From positions 50,178 to 114,177 of the forward strand of contig JARBJD010000246.1 of NCBI GenBank assembly GCA_033064195.1: DNA of 64,000 nt. Direction: 5' to 3'. Shown here one piece after another: positions 1 to 9,742 of the stretch. This stretch comes from Blattamonas nauphoetae. Lineage: Eukaryota > Preaxostyla > Oxymonadida. The position numbers and the translations under genes were made by a program. How positions within the stretch are numbered: position 1 is the first letter of the stretch; each line of letters starts with the position of its first letter. Under the pieces are notes generated by a model. The model saw only the letters and a program-made list of their open reading frames with translations, ran no database searches and was not told the DNA's origin.

Positions 1-2157
1 AGTTCACCTTGATTGATTGGTGATCCTCTGAAGACAATGTTGACTGATTCTGCTGTCGAAATACCTTCTTCACCACCAGCAATTTCACTTCGATCAGTTG
101 GAACCATGAATGTGAAACAAGTTGCATCTGTGAAGGGTTTAATTTTCTTGTACCTTTTTATATCTTCCAAACTACCTTTGTCCCAAATGCGAGGTTCACA
201 AATGGAATTCTCAAACTCTTCCGTTGCAGAACAACCAATGAAATCACCATTCACCATCATCATTTGATAGAACTCTGGTGAGTTTGTTGACATCGGGAAA
301 TTGGGAAAGTTGGATCCAAGCATTTCGAATAGACCAACATATTGAGGATTGCGAAAGACTGTACACTCGTTTGGTCTTTCAGGGAATAAGCACATTAGAT
401 TCATGAGATTGTTGAGCTTGATGCTGATGTTTGATCTCACTCCCATCGCTGTTGCTTTTGATTGAAATGATTGTGTGTCAATTCTTTCTGCTTTGATGAC
501 ATACACAGTTTTTGAGTAAGTGTTGAAGAGTGATTGTTTCGTTGCCTCTGTCACTTGATATCCGTAACAAATTGAAGCGACTTTATAGATCCACTCAAAA
601 CCCGGAATTTCTCCTAAACCCGGAACATGGGGGTTGAAAGATACATATTGGGCAAACTAAGAAAAAAATAAAATTTGAGAATAATAGACCGACGCAAATC
701 AGAGAAACCCTCAAAATACTGTATACAGCAACAATGCCTACATTTTTCTCAACTTTTTTGGATCGTTTCTCCACAACCAGCCATCCGTTTTGCACCAAAT
801 AAAGTGCATTGTTATCGTAAACATCTCGACAAAAGCTGCTCAAAAAATGAAAGATATTTTTTTCTAAGACTTTTTTCTCGAGAAAAATATGGGTTTTTTT
901 CTATTTTCCCAAATATCCAGCATTTTTTCTCCAATGTTTTCTCAAATTGTTCGTTTCATCAAAAAAACGTTTTTGTGAAAATTTTCATCAAAATCGGTTC
1001 ACAGGTTGTGAAGATATGACCAGTTCTCCTGATTCAAACAGGTCCAAAAGAGGTATTTTGAGGGTTTCTCTGATTTGCGTCGGTCTATAATTCTCAAATT
1101 TTATTTTTTTCTTAGTTTGCCCAATATGTATCTTTCAACCCCCATGTTCCGGGTTTAGGAGAAATTCCGGGTTTTGAGTGGATCTATTATCAACTGATGA
1201 AGAAAGAACAGTGGAAGTTGTCTGTTTAGGTTCTATCCAATCCCAATTCGAATCCTTTGATGCTGTTCCTTCGACGTGGTTAGGTCCTCTATGTCTTTCA
1301 CATTGTAGAACTGGGTTCCCAATTTGCGTAAACTCCATAGTTAAAAATGACAATTCTCCATCTTGCATCATCTGAAGATAACCTCGTTGAACAAAAGTAT
1401 CAATCGGCACGGCACGAGGGGTATCGTATTTTTGTTGTATCGTTTTTTGAATGACAGTTGATGCTCGAATGGGACAATACACAAGTGAATCAGTCGTTAA
1501 ATGAAATCGTAAACGTAAATTGCCAAAGATTGAATTCGGATACTGATCGAAGGTACTCAGTGGAAGGAGATTCACAAATGGTATTACAAGAGGAATGGTT
1601 AACGGATAGGAGGTTTCTGTACCATCCATTGGTAATAAATATGCTCCACACACACTTGGATCCATTCTCTGAACATTTTCAAAAAGACTGTAGCAGTGTC
1701 TCATGTTGTTTTTCTCTTCATATGACTTGAAAGTGTGATACAGAAATGATTTGTGAACATGATTATTCAGGAGTGAATTGTCAATGATGTTTCCTTTACT
1801 GTCCACCAATCTCATATCTCGAATTGCATCTGATGATGACTTGAAACCGTAGAACATTCCGAAGTAAGATATACTACTTTTCCCCCATTGTTGTGGTTTG
1901 TCATATGGAACTGTAATCGTGAGATCGATACGCAAATGACTCTTCGCAAACTCAGTCACATCATGACCATGACAACACAATGGAACTTCAATCTCATCTC
2001 CAATTCTGCATGGCATAGGAGGATTCGTTGGATGAACTTCTTGAATGGAGTAGATGTGAGGTTCTGAATCCCACTGTTTTGGCAGATATGATTGCACTTC
2101 GATTTGCTCAATTAATGTCGATGTTGGTTTGGATTGATTTGATCTGAAACTTCTCAT
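1..2157 (-). pseudogene. capsid-like protein copy 1, interrupted by a MITE, continues off window
   Basis: The reading frame starts at ATG 2157 and stays open to about 1187, where a transposon (588-1184) interrupts it. Treating the element plus one TA as an insertion leaves a frame that stays open from 587 to base 1, so the gene extends past the window edge (at least 510 residues). It resembles the neighbouring gene at 2225-4036 along its length: both have an early segment ending in EIxxPL, a middle segment with FRDL/IRDM, a conserved RKHC/MRHC region, and FGDLKL/FGNLRL followed by an acidic stretch. This layout and length fit a double jelly-roll major capsid protein of Polintons, but no structure was computed. 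The motif TATTTTTATTTT stands 7-20 bases before the ATG. Confidence 0.6.
588..1184. mobile_element. MITE-like element, 597 bp, 132-bp terminal inverted repeats, TA target duplication
   Basis: Bases 588-719 and 1053-1184 are inverted copies of each other with one mismatch (about 131/132). The termini read GATCCACTCAAAACCCGG inward. TA dinucleotides flank both ends (586-587 and 1185-1186), the target duplication typical of Tc1/mariner-type elements. The 333 bp between the repeats are A/T rich and hold no credible gene, so this is a non-autonomous element. Removal of the element and one TA restores one open frame in the capsid-like gene, which shows that the insertion is real and the boundaries are right. 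Confidence 0.9.
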
Positions 2158-2163
2158 TTATAG

Positions 2164-2176
2164 AAAAATAAAAATA
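2164..2176 (-). promoter_or_regulatory. A/T motif upstream of capsid copy 1
   Basis: On the minus strand this reads TATTTTTATTTTT and ends 7 bases before the ATG at 2157. It is the clearest example of a motif that recurs before nearly all genes of the element; others stand at about 4093-4104, 4435-4446, 4781-4793, 5444-5456, 6456-6467, 7720-7730, 9726-9734, 14149-14160 and 15155-15164. A promoter role is inference from position and recurrence. Confidence 0.6.
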
Positions 2177-2224
2177 CAATATCAATAATTTCTTTTACTG
2201 TTTTGTCTCTGAACATGAGAGTCT

Positions 2225-4036
2225 CTACATGATTCCTAAATCTTTGTGCAATGCTTTCAATGTGTGATTTGGATAGTACTCAACTTTGGGTTCACCATTG
2301 CTGAATCGTAAGACCCACCATGTCGTTGCAGTGGTTGCTAGAATCGGTGCTGGAGGATGTGTAAATGTTGTCATATCACCACCACTTTGACTTGGGTTGT
2401 AAACATTATAGTATGTGTCTAGATTGCCTTGATAGATTGGATGTGATCTTAAAGTGACTGCAGCATTCACACCTCTGGAACTGATCGAATCATTACAGTT
2501 TGTTGGACATCCACTTCTTTGAGTAGGAAAGCACAGAAGAAAGTCAGTATTGTCATGAACTGGACGAACTCTTGTCATTGTTTCATTTGGATATGTACCA
2601 TCACCAGTGAGTTTCTCTTCAACGAGAGAATCCGTCAGTGATCGCTCCAAATCATCTGGAACAGCAAGGTACGAATCGAGATTGAGAGTCGATAATGCGA
2701 ACTGATAGAAGCGAGCTCCAATAGTTGTAGTCGGTTGTTCTGGATAATACCTGTTTTGTAAAGTCACTTGGATGTTCTTCTGCATTGGATTGTGGAAGCA
2801 AGTGACTTCATTGTCGTAGTGACGGAAGAGAAGCATGATATCCTTGGCATTCACCACTACCATTTGCTGAGTACAATCAATTCCTGTTGCCGTTGGCGTC
2901 TTCTGAAATGGATAGAATGAGATCTTTTCTGCCGGAATTGTTCCAGGACGATTCTGATACATCTCCATGAGATTCTTTATCGCACCATCTTTCATTTTGT
3001 CTCCAACACTCATGCAAAACACATCATCAATCCGATAGTTTGTGACGTTTAATGAGATGTACTGATCCACAAATTCTGGTTCTGTTGTCACGACATTGGC
3101 TGTTGAACAAACAATGTCCTTTGTAACTGTTGGTTGCAGAAATGATTGACCAATTTGAACGAAGTTCTTTGTGCATGAGGTGACAAGATTGTTCAAGAAA
3201 TATGGACGATGTTGAATGCAATTGAGAATTGCTGCTTTAATAGTTGGTGCTGCTGCTGTTCCAGTCACGAGTGATGATAGTGTATCTTTCAAAGTGAGTT
3301 CAGGATTTACAGAACAACAAACAAATGCATCTTCGTTCATGTGAACACTCAATTTCAGATCTCCAAAGAGACATCTTGGATAGTCAGTCATTCCTGAGAA
3401 AATGAGAAGATCTTCCAGATTGATTGACACACGAATTGGTACATCGATTGTGTCTTGAAACACTCCTGTTCCAGACGTCGTCGTAAAATCCGAAAGTGGA
3501 ATATAAACTCCAGCAACCGATTCATCATGATTCCATGCATTCTGCCAAGGTGTGTGACAATGTTTTCGATTCTCCAATTGACTCTTCGGTTTGATCATAT
3601 TGTAGATGTGAGACTCCATTGATACATCATTGTTTGTTGTGCTGATGATTCTCTGATTGTTGTGAAGAACAGTAAGGTCACGAAAGATTGATGCTGAATG
3701 CTTGAGTCCAACGAAGATGAAGATTCTCTCATTCATGTACGATCCAACCTTACCAGCTGTTGTTTGCCAATTATTGAGTTTCAATGTTGCTGTCATTGTG
3801 AACGTAATGAAGGAATCATCAATTTGACAAATGTCTTGATTACCAGTCAACGGAATGATTATCTCTTGTCCTGTGTAGAATCGTGCATTCTCTGATGGTT
3901 TCAATTCTGAATAGAAGTACTGTGAGCTCCCATCATTCATGAGGTAATTAATGTGATGTTCAGACATGAGTTGCTGTTGTATTTGACCCATGTCATCTCT
4001 TGTGTATTCTATCCTTCCAGTGGTATTTCCAGTCAA
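2225..4036 (-). CDS. capsid-like protein copy 2 (putative major capsid protein)
   Basis: A 603-codon open frame ends with TAG at 2225. In this frame 4036 is a TTG, and the frame stays open upstream to a stop near 4090 without an ATG. An ATG at about 4088, just behind the A/T motif at 4093-4104, is out of frame by one base. The likely reading is a one-base deletion at the very start of the gene, or initiation at the internal ATG 20 codons in (MGQIQQQ). The protein is a paralogue of the interrupted gene at 1-2157. Size and the two-part layout fit a double jelly-roll major capsid protein. A penton or minor capsid protein is the alternative for one of the two copies. This is the longest capsid-like frame without an internal break. 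Confidence 0.6.
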   Translation of the reverse strand: MTGNTTGRIEYTRDDMGQIQQQLMSEHHINYLMNDGSSQYFYSELKPSENARFYTGQEIIIPLTGNQDICQIDDSFITFTMTATLKLNNWQTTAGKVGSYMNERIFIFVGLKHSASIFRDLTVLHNNQRIISTTNNDVSMESHIYNMIKPKSQLENRKHCHTPWQNAWNHDESVAGVYIPLSDFTTTSGTGVFQDTIDVPIRVSINLEDLLIFSGMTDYPRCLFGDLKLSVHMNEDAFVCCSVNPELTLKDTLSSLVTGTAAAPTIKAAILNCIQHRPYFLNNLVTSCTKNFVQIGQSFLQPTVTKDIVCSTANVVTTEPEFVDQYISLNVTNYRIDDVFCMSVGDKMKDGAIKNLMEMYQNRPGTIPAEKISFYPFQKTPTATGIDCTQQMVVVNAKDIMLLFRHYDNEVTCFHNPMQKNIQVTLQNRYYPEQPTTTIGARFYQFALSTLNLDSYLAVPDDLERSLTDSLVEEKLTGDGTYPNETMTRVRPVHDNTDFLLCFPTQRSGCPTNCNDSISSRGVNAAVTLRSHPIYQGNLDTYYNVYNPSQSGGDMTTFTHPPAPILATTATTWWVLRFSNGEPKVEYYPNHTLKALHKDLGIM

Positions 4037-4123
4037 TGATGATGCTCCAGTTCTTTGTTTGTCAGATGTGTTATATGCGAGTTCATTTTAACAAAAATAA
4101 AAAATTACATTTATGCTTTAACT

Positions 4124-4427
4124 CTAGTTACTTTTTCTTTTTGGTTTCTTCGCTTTCGGCTTCAGCTTTTCTTCCAGTCTCAGTATTTCTCCTCTGAGTT
4201 TGTTCGCAACTGCTGTGTTTCCTTCATTCATTGCTTGCTCATATTGTGCCATCTTTTCTGCATGGATTTGCTGATCCGATTTCACATCTGGAATCATTTC
4301 AACACCTGTCTGTGCTACCTTCAGAAATCAGTGGTCCAACGAAGGGAATGAGATTCAGAAATGGAGCTCCAACTCTGAGTATGTTTTTTCCGACTGCTGC
4401 CAATTTTGATAACCAACCTGGTGCCAT
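4124..4427 (-). pseudogene. small basic protein starting MAPG, frameshifted
   Basis: The A/T motif at 4435-4446 is followed by ATG 4427 and a frame starting MAPGWLSKLAAVGKN that hits a stop near 4300. The next frame continues from about 4316 with a lysine-rich, helical tail ending PKAKKPKRKSN and TAG at 4124. One extra base near 4315 explains the break. The N-terminus (MAPG, Lys, GK, then a proline/hydrophobic segment) matches the next gene upstream, so the two are paralogues. A minor virion protein, for example one bound to DNA or membrane, is possible from the hydrophobic start and basic tail, but no family was recognised. Confidence 0.45.
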
Positions 4428-4465
4428 TTTTAGGAAAATAAAAATATTCGAATACTAGTGAATTA

Positions 4466-4774
4466 TTATCCTTTGAATTGAATTTTGGAATTTGACGAGA
4501 GTGGCATATCATCATTGAGTATCGTCCATTTCGTGGAGGTTCGTACTCGATCATCTGCGGTTTTTGTTGACGATTGATCGCCTTATTTTGTTGATAAACG
4601 TCCATCATTCCTCCTAATCCATTGAGTATTCCACCTGCTGTTTGTCCGAATTTACTGTTCGTTTGAGAGAGCAATCCACCACCGACTTGGAAGCAATGTT
4701 GGAGCTAGAGGTTTGATGAATTGAAAGAATTGCTTGCCGATATTTTTGAGTTTGTTGAAACTTCCTGGTGCCAT
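4466..4774 (-). pseudogene. small MAPG-type protein, paralogue of the neighbour, frameshifted
   Basis: ATG 4774 follows the A/T motif at 4781-4793. The frame starts MAPGSFNKLKNIGKQFF, breaks after about 30 codons at a GGTGGTGG run, and continues in another frame through a Gly/Gln-rich segment (QTAGGILNGLGGMM). A second shift near 4515 would bring the frame to TAA at 4466, before the motif of the next gene. Without that shift the frame reads through the neighbour's promoter region, which is unlikely for an intact gene. Function unknown; it is probably a minor structural protein like its paralogue. Confidence 0.45.
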
Positions 4775-4844
4775 TTATGTAAAAATAAAAATACAATTCA
4801 TTTATAATTTTAGCGAGGAAATAATCTCAGAAGAGATTTCTGCC

Positions 4845-5433
4845 CTAACGGGGTATTGCTTTCGTCAGAGAAATGCCATAATTGAGAATAGTGTTGTATG
4901 CTTCATTGTAGGCAATACTCATATCTTTTCCACCAACAAGGATCTTGAAATATTGGTTCGAAAGATTGGGAGTTTATTCAGACAGAGGCACTTATCAGAC
5001 AAATCATCCAGTTCGATCACCACATCATTGATTCCAGTGAGTGTCGCAATCAGTGCACATAAATCACTTTGGTTTGTGATCAGTTTCTTCGATGGTTCAA
5101 TGAGATTATTCAGTAGTTTCTTTTCACAAGCGAATGCATTCTTGTAGACGAGCAGTAGCTGATCTTTGAATGCTGAAATATTTGATGTATATTCTCGGAG
5201 TGGAATAGAACGGCTTTGAATTGGTGCTGATGGATATGTCTCCAGTGGTGGATCGTAAGCACCTCGTTCATTGGACCACAGGTTCAGAGCACACTTTCCA
5301 TCTCCATCTTCGATCCTCTATTATCTACGCCAGCTTTGCTCCTATCCTCGATGATGACATTCTTGGTGATTGATGTTGGTACTGAAGAAGAACTTGTGTG
5401 TTTTGTAAATTGACAACTTAGAATTGGTTGCAT
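4845..5433 (-). pseudogene. unknown Polinton gene of about 195 codons with two frameshifts
   Basis: ATG 5433 lies behind the A/T motif at 5444-5456. The first frame ends at a TGA near 5283. The coding signal moves to another frame at about 5310, runs through a helical, leucine-rich region, then shifts again near 4950 and ends with TAG at 4845. Shifts are inferred from where each frame keeps sensible composition and loses stops. No family was recognised. Position between the small MAPG-type genes and the 315-residue gene suggests a virion or morphogenesis role, which is only inference. Confidence 0.4.
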
Positions 5434-5492
5434 CACTTTCTATAAAAATAAAAAATATATATTAATGTTTTTAAATTCACTTTCTGCTCGAT

Positions 5493-6440
5493 CTATAGCT
5501 CTCCCATTCCAGAACTGTCCAACTGTGCAAATCGATAATACCCAGGCATTTCAGATTGGTATCCACTGATATCATCATCTTTGACTGTTTTGAATGCTTT
5601 GGCTTTCAGTTTATTAACTTCTGTTGATATGTGAGTTGAATAGCGAGTACAGTATTCCGATAAATACGTTGTATCTTGAGTGATCATTTGGAGAAACACT
5701 GGATAAATCTGATCTTTGAAGGCTTTCTTTTGTTTCATACTGGGATTGTAGTCCTGAACATGATCATGAAGCCATTGATCCCACATCAATGATGCAATCT
5801 GTGATTGAATTGAATTGAACACCATATTGTCTAACACATTCTTGCTGGGATCAGCTGGATTGCTTCGATTTGCTTGAGTTATTCCCAATGTGTCTGTCAT
5901 GTGTTCACCAACAGCTCTCTTCATTAATGCATATGGTTGTTGAGATCGTTTAGTCTTCATCTCTTCATAGCTGATGTCTCGATAATTGGTTGGTAAATCG
6001 TATGTTCCATTCTTGAGGAAATTCCGATGGACAGCTTTGATTTTCCTTCCATTCTCTTGATTGAATGATGTGTATGGTTTCAGTCTTCGCATGTCTGGTG
6101 TTGGATTCATGGCGTAGTATGTCTCTTTGACTGGTCTACTGTTGTATGGAGTTAGCATGGCACCATTGACTGCAATCAGATCTCCAGTATCATTATCGTA
6201 GACCATCACATCAGGAACTTGTCCATATTGTTCTACTTTCGCAGTCCAATTTCGTCCAGTTCTCGCAATATACTCACGTGCTGATGGAAGACTACACAGA
6301 GCATCATTGCGTCTGGTTTGAATATCATCATCGGCATAGATTCGTTTCAATGCTGCTTGAGTCTCTGCTGCGTATCTCATTTTTGGTTTCTTCGCTTGTG
6401 CTTTTCTTTGTGGTTGAACGTACACTATCTTTTGTGACAT
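5493..6440 (-). CDS. conserved-looking unknown protein, 315 residues
   Basis: Intact frame from ATG 6440 (A/T motif at 6456-6467) to TAG 5493. The N-terminus is basic (KAQAKKPKMR) and followed by a Tyr/Asp/Thr-rich region with several YxxD-like turns, then helices rich in Gln, Met and Lys. There is no signal peptide or membrane segment. It is divergent with the ATPase gene, 61 bases away. No family was recognised. Because it is undamaged among broken neighbours, it may be under recent constraint or simply lucky. A minor capsid or scaffold protein is plausible from its place between capsid and ATPase genes. Confidence 0.6.
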   Translation of the reverse strand: MSQKIVYVQPQRKAQAKKPKMRYAAETQAALKRIYADDDIQTRRNDALCSLPSAREYIARTGRNWTAKVEQYGQVPDVMVYDNDTGDLIAVNGAMLTPYNSRPVKETYYAMNPTPDMRRLKPYTSFNQENGRKIKAVHRNFLKNGTYDLPTNYRDISYEEMKTKRSQQPYALMKRAVGEHMTDTLGITQANRSNPADPSKNVLDNMVFNSIQSQIASLMWDQWLHDHVQDYNPSMKQKKAFKDQIYPVFLQMITQDTTYLSEYCTRYSTHISTEVNKLKAKAFKTVKDDDISGYQSEMPGYYRFAQLDSSGMGEL

Positions 6441-6501
6441 TGTGTGTTTTCATACAAAATAAAAAAACCAAAAGTATATTTTAATTAGAGTTAAATCATA
6501 A
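6441..6501. promoter_or_regulatory. divergent intergenic region between unknown gene and ATPase
   Basis: These 61 bases separate two head-to-head starts and contain the A/T motif oriented for the minus-strand gene (6456-6467). On the plus side the sequence before ATG 6502 is A/T rich (TATTTTAATTAG) but lacks a clean copy of the motif. A shared promoter region is inferred. Confidence 0.4.
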
Positions 6502-7389
6502 ATGAACAAATCGAATATGGCTAAACCAGAGGTTTCGCGGAGGGTGGAACCCTTGTCTCTAACAGCATACGTGAATGCTAAATTGAGTGAAGCATCGAGT
6601 AGGAATGTGTCTCATGAAGTGCAATCACAAATACATCCAGACTTGAATTTCAATCGCAACAGTGTTAATGTCCTTGTTGGGAATAGAGGAAGTGGAAAAA
6701 CATTCAATGCTCTTCGAGAGGTTGCCAAGCTCCAGAATGTTCAAGTTAGGAATGAACTCTTTCACCTCTTTGTCTTCGTCACTGATAAGAACATTGATCC
6801 AACCTTCGATAAATTCAAACCAATACTGAACGTTCCTTATGTGAAAGTCAAATACGATGATGCTCTTCCATTTCTCTTGGAACTCTCTGAATCGAAAGCA
6901 GCGTATGAAGAGATTCTTGACAATCAGTGGCAAAACAGAATCACTGATGAATGCAGAGATAATCTCTTTGACTCACTGTACATTGATGACTTCTCAGTGA
7001 AGAATCTCCAAACAATTATCCTTCTTGATGACTGCCGTCGAATTCTAGGTGAACGAAGAGCATCCAAAAATAGAATGACAATGATGGACTTGTTACTGGA
7101 GAATCGACAACCGAAATTCACATTCTTTCTGACGATGCATGAGCTCTTCAGTTTGTCAGCAGATATGAAGTCAAACATTGATTCAATGTGGATCTTTGGA
7201 GGATTCAACAAAGAACGAATCAGTCGAGTATATCCGCAGTTGAACTCCCCAATTGATATTCGACAATTCTGGAATGTCTATCAACGAAAACAGAAATGTG
7301 AAGCAATCATTCTTCGATACAACACAGATGGAGTTGCACTGAATGAGATCAACAAAGAAGGTTTAACCGAAGGGTCCGTTAATTCTTGA
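6502..7389 (+). CDS. FtsK/HerA-type DNA-packaging ATPase
   Basis: This 295-residue protein has a Walker A motif GNRGSGKT at about residues 60-67 and a Walker B-like IILLDD at about residues 173-178, followed by a region matching sensor motifs of A32-like packaging ATPases (FFLTMHE). Length and motif spacing match ATPases of Polintons, virophages and large DNA viruses, which pump the genome into the capsid. It is the only plus-strand gene of the element. Its last 11 bases overlap the end of the convergent gene at 7379-7712. The frame is undamaged. ATG 6517 (MAKPEV) is a possible alternative start. Confidence 0.85.
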   Translation: MNKSNMAKPEVSRRVEPLSLTAYVNAKLSEASSRNVSHEVQSQIHPDLNFNRNSVNVLVGNRGSGKTFNALREVAKLQNVQVRNELFHLFVFVTDKNIDPTFDKFKPILNVPYVKVKYDDALPFLLELSESKAAYEEILDNQWQNRITDECRDNLFDSLYIDDFSVKNLQTIILLDDCRRILGERRASKNRMTMMDLLLENRQPKFTFFLTMHELFSLSADMKSNIDSMWIFGGFNKERISRVYPQLNSPIDIRQFWNVYQRKQKCEAIILRYNTDGVALNEINKEGLTEGSVNS

Positions 7390-7712
7390 ATAAGGTCTCG
7401 TCAAGACTTCGAAGTCTCATGCTGAGAGTGTCTGTCAGCGTTCGAATTGATTCTTCAATGTCAGATAATCTCTGATCGATCGAGAGTGAATTAGGAGAAG
7501 TGGAAGCATCGACATATCGTTTCCTCAGTGCAATCTCACCTCTTATTTTTGTTATTCGATATCCATCAATTTGGATCATCCTATTCAGTTTCTGTGTTGT
7601 GTACTCATTCAGTTCTTTTCTATTCTTCTCCAAGTATCTCTGAAAGTCGTGGATGTTTGTGAACTCTTTCTGCTCAGGATCAAACGGTTCTAATATTTTC
7701 AGTGATGTCATT
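7379..7712 (-). CDS. small helical protein of unknown function, about 111 residues
   Basis: ATG 7712 (MTSLKILEPF) is chosen because the A/T motif at 7720-7730 lies directly before it. The frame is also open upstream and joins the frame of the integrase C-terminus without a stop. The protein is charged and helical, with a coiled-coil-like C-terminal half (IDQRLSDIEESIRTL, then a leucine heptad). It overlaps the end of the ATPase gene tail to tail. No family was recognised. The missing stop upstream means a fusion with the integrase tail cannot be excluded, though the motif between them argues for a separate gene. Confidence 0.5.
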
Positions 7713-7739
7713 TCAATGAAATAAAAATATTGAAACATT

Positions 7740-9719
7740 ATTGAAATTAGATTAAGATTAAATTCAGCAATGAACTCTGGAGTTAAGTCGTCAATAGAGT
7801 CTGCATGGAACTTTGTGTGTTGGATTGGAACGTAGACAACTTTTGACAGACAGGTGAGACCATTCAGTAGAGTTGCTACAACATTTCCGTGCTTGTATTC
7901 GATGAATTTCCCACGAATTGAAACTGTCTACGCTTCTTCTGAAACTTAGCAACAGTCTTGTCCAAATCAAGGTGGATCAACAGAATGTTTCCTGGTTTGT
8001 ATTTCCATAACATCTGTGATGTCTGTTGTCTTTGGATGTTCTTCAATTGTTCTTCACAACTGGAGATGTACAGTGCTTCGATTTCACGATTGTTTTGTGC
8101 TTGCTGTGGAGTGAACTTATTCCAGTACGCTCGATGTGGAGTCATGTTGTAGTATTCCACCATCTGATTCATCAGCGAATGATTTGCCATTTGTGTCGCA
8201 TTATCTTGGAATCCATCTCTGATTGTTCTGATCACTCGATCCACAATTCTGTTGTGATTAGTGAATGGTGAACTTGTGAAATATGTGCTGACCTTCTGCT
8301 CCTTGAAAAACTCTGATGCTTCTCCACTTGTCCATGCGGCTTCTCCATCACCTCGAATGTTGTTGACGCTAACTCCACGATGATTAATCAAATCGTTGAT
8401 TGCAGTCTTGACTTTGCTCCATGATTTATCCAGAACTGGAATGACTACTAGATATTTTGTGTTGATGTTAATGGCGAAGAGGTAGATCTGAAGAACTGTT
8501 TTCGACGTTGGTGATTGGATAAAGACAAGATCAATTTCCCATGATCCAAACTTGGGAGAAAAGTATGGTCGATCACAATTCTGAGGAACCTTTCTGTCTG
8601 ATGTCTTCTGTGGATCTCCAGTAATTGCTTTGGACATGAACTGCATTTTTGATCGAAAAGGATACACGATTTTTTCCGTTGTTTTAGGCATCATTGGTTG
8701 ATCAATAATCATTCTGTCACTTCCTTTTTCTCTCTGAATTTTTCTCGGATGTGCAGCACTCCATCTGTGATCATATTCCTCATACCAATCCTGAAATGAT
8801 CTTCCTCCGAATGGGATTTGTTTAGTGTGAGTCAGAATGAAGCTTAGATCATCGTTGGCAATAGTTCTGTTAATTGAGGCTCGAACAAATGTGTCTCTGT
8901 TCATTTTATTGGCATCCAGAATGTGTGATGTAATAAAGTGTTCCATCTGCTTTTGATTATTCATTATTGAGTTCTCAGCTTTGATCTGTTCATCTTCTGA
9001 ATCGTTTCTCTGTTGATGATCAAACAATCCTTTCATTCGTCCCAACTTATTGAGAACTTGCTGTGTCGTCGGTTCATTCTGTCTGATCTCCTCACTGGGT
9101 TGTTGGTGTGAAGAAGGGATTTCTCTCTATTGATCCTGCATCTGTGAAATTGGTATAATGTCATCATCATCTTCATCATCATCATCATCATCATCATCTC
9201 ATCTTCGAACTTCCTCTCCTTCATTGGATATTCATATTCAAACCCAGCCAATTTCAAGTTTCTCTTCAGTCCAGGAATATTTAGATATTCAGGTGGTTCT
9301 ATTGCTATTGGTCTCTGCACTGGTGTTGGGATTTGTCTTGCCTCTGCAGGGCTTCGAACTCTTGGTGAGAGAATTGGAATTGGTGTCACTTGTTGATTGT
9401 ACTTTCGATGATATTCTTTATACATCTTGTATGCTTTTTCACATCTCCAATCACTAAAACGTTTTCCCAAGAATGCAATCAGAAACTGTGAGACTACTTT
9501 TGTTCCATCTGAAATAGTTAAATTCGGAGAGAGACCTCCATTTAACCAATCCTCAAAATATGTCTCATCGTTTGCAACATACTCTCCATGTGAATCATAG
9601 ACGTCATATACTGGTAATGTGTTGGTTCTATTGAACTTGACATTGAATATTTTCTCTTGAGAGTGTTGTGTGCAATTCAGTAACCTATTCACTAATGCTT
9701 TGATTTGTCGTGTGTTCAT
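7740..9719 (-). pseudogene. retrovirus-like (rve) integrase, in three reading frames
   Basis: The N-terminal part runs from ATG 9719 (A/T motif at 9726-9734) to a run of ATG/CAT triplets at 9158-9203, where the frame slips. A new frame starting before 9045 carries the catalytic core: SWEIDLVF (first Asp), RGDGEAAW (second Asp) and VDRVIRTIRD, where the third acidic residue appears to be Asp. Near 7915 the frame shifts again and the C-terminal segment continues toward 7740 (GKFIEYKHGNVVATLL), which looks like a small barrel domain. Neither 9045 nor the last part has an upstream A/T motif, which supports one broken gene. Such integrases insert Polintons with short target duplications. Confidence 0.75.
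9158..9203. repeat. CAT/ATG triplet run at an integrase frameshift
   Basis: A run of about fifteen CAT-type triplets (minus strand ATG/GAT) codes for poly-Met in one frame and poly-Asp in another. The integrase frame changes here, so slippage at the repeat is the likely cause. An acidic poly-Asp linker would be the more natural ancestral reading. Confidence 0.6.
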
Positions 9720-9742
9720 TTATTCAAAAATAAAGTTTGTGT

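Noticed and set aside
675-1019. 114-codon open frame inside the capsid-gene MITE as a transposase
   Set aside because: It overlaps the inverted repeat, has A/T-driven composition and no catalytic motif.
9033-9719. Separate gene for the poly-Met protein
   Set aside because: The frame carries the only A/T promoter motif for the integrase, and the catalytic frame begins right after the triplet run without its own motif; one broken gene fits better.
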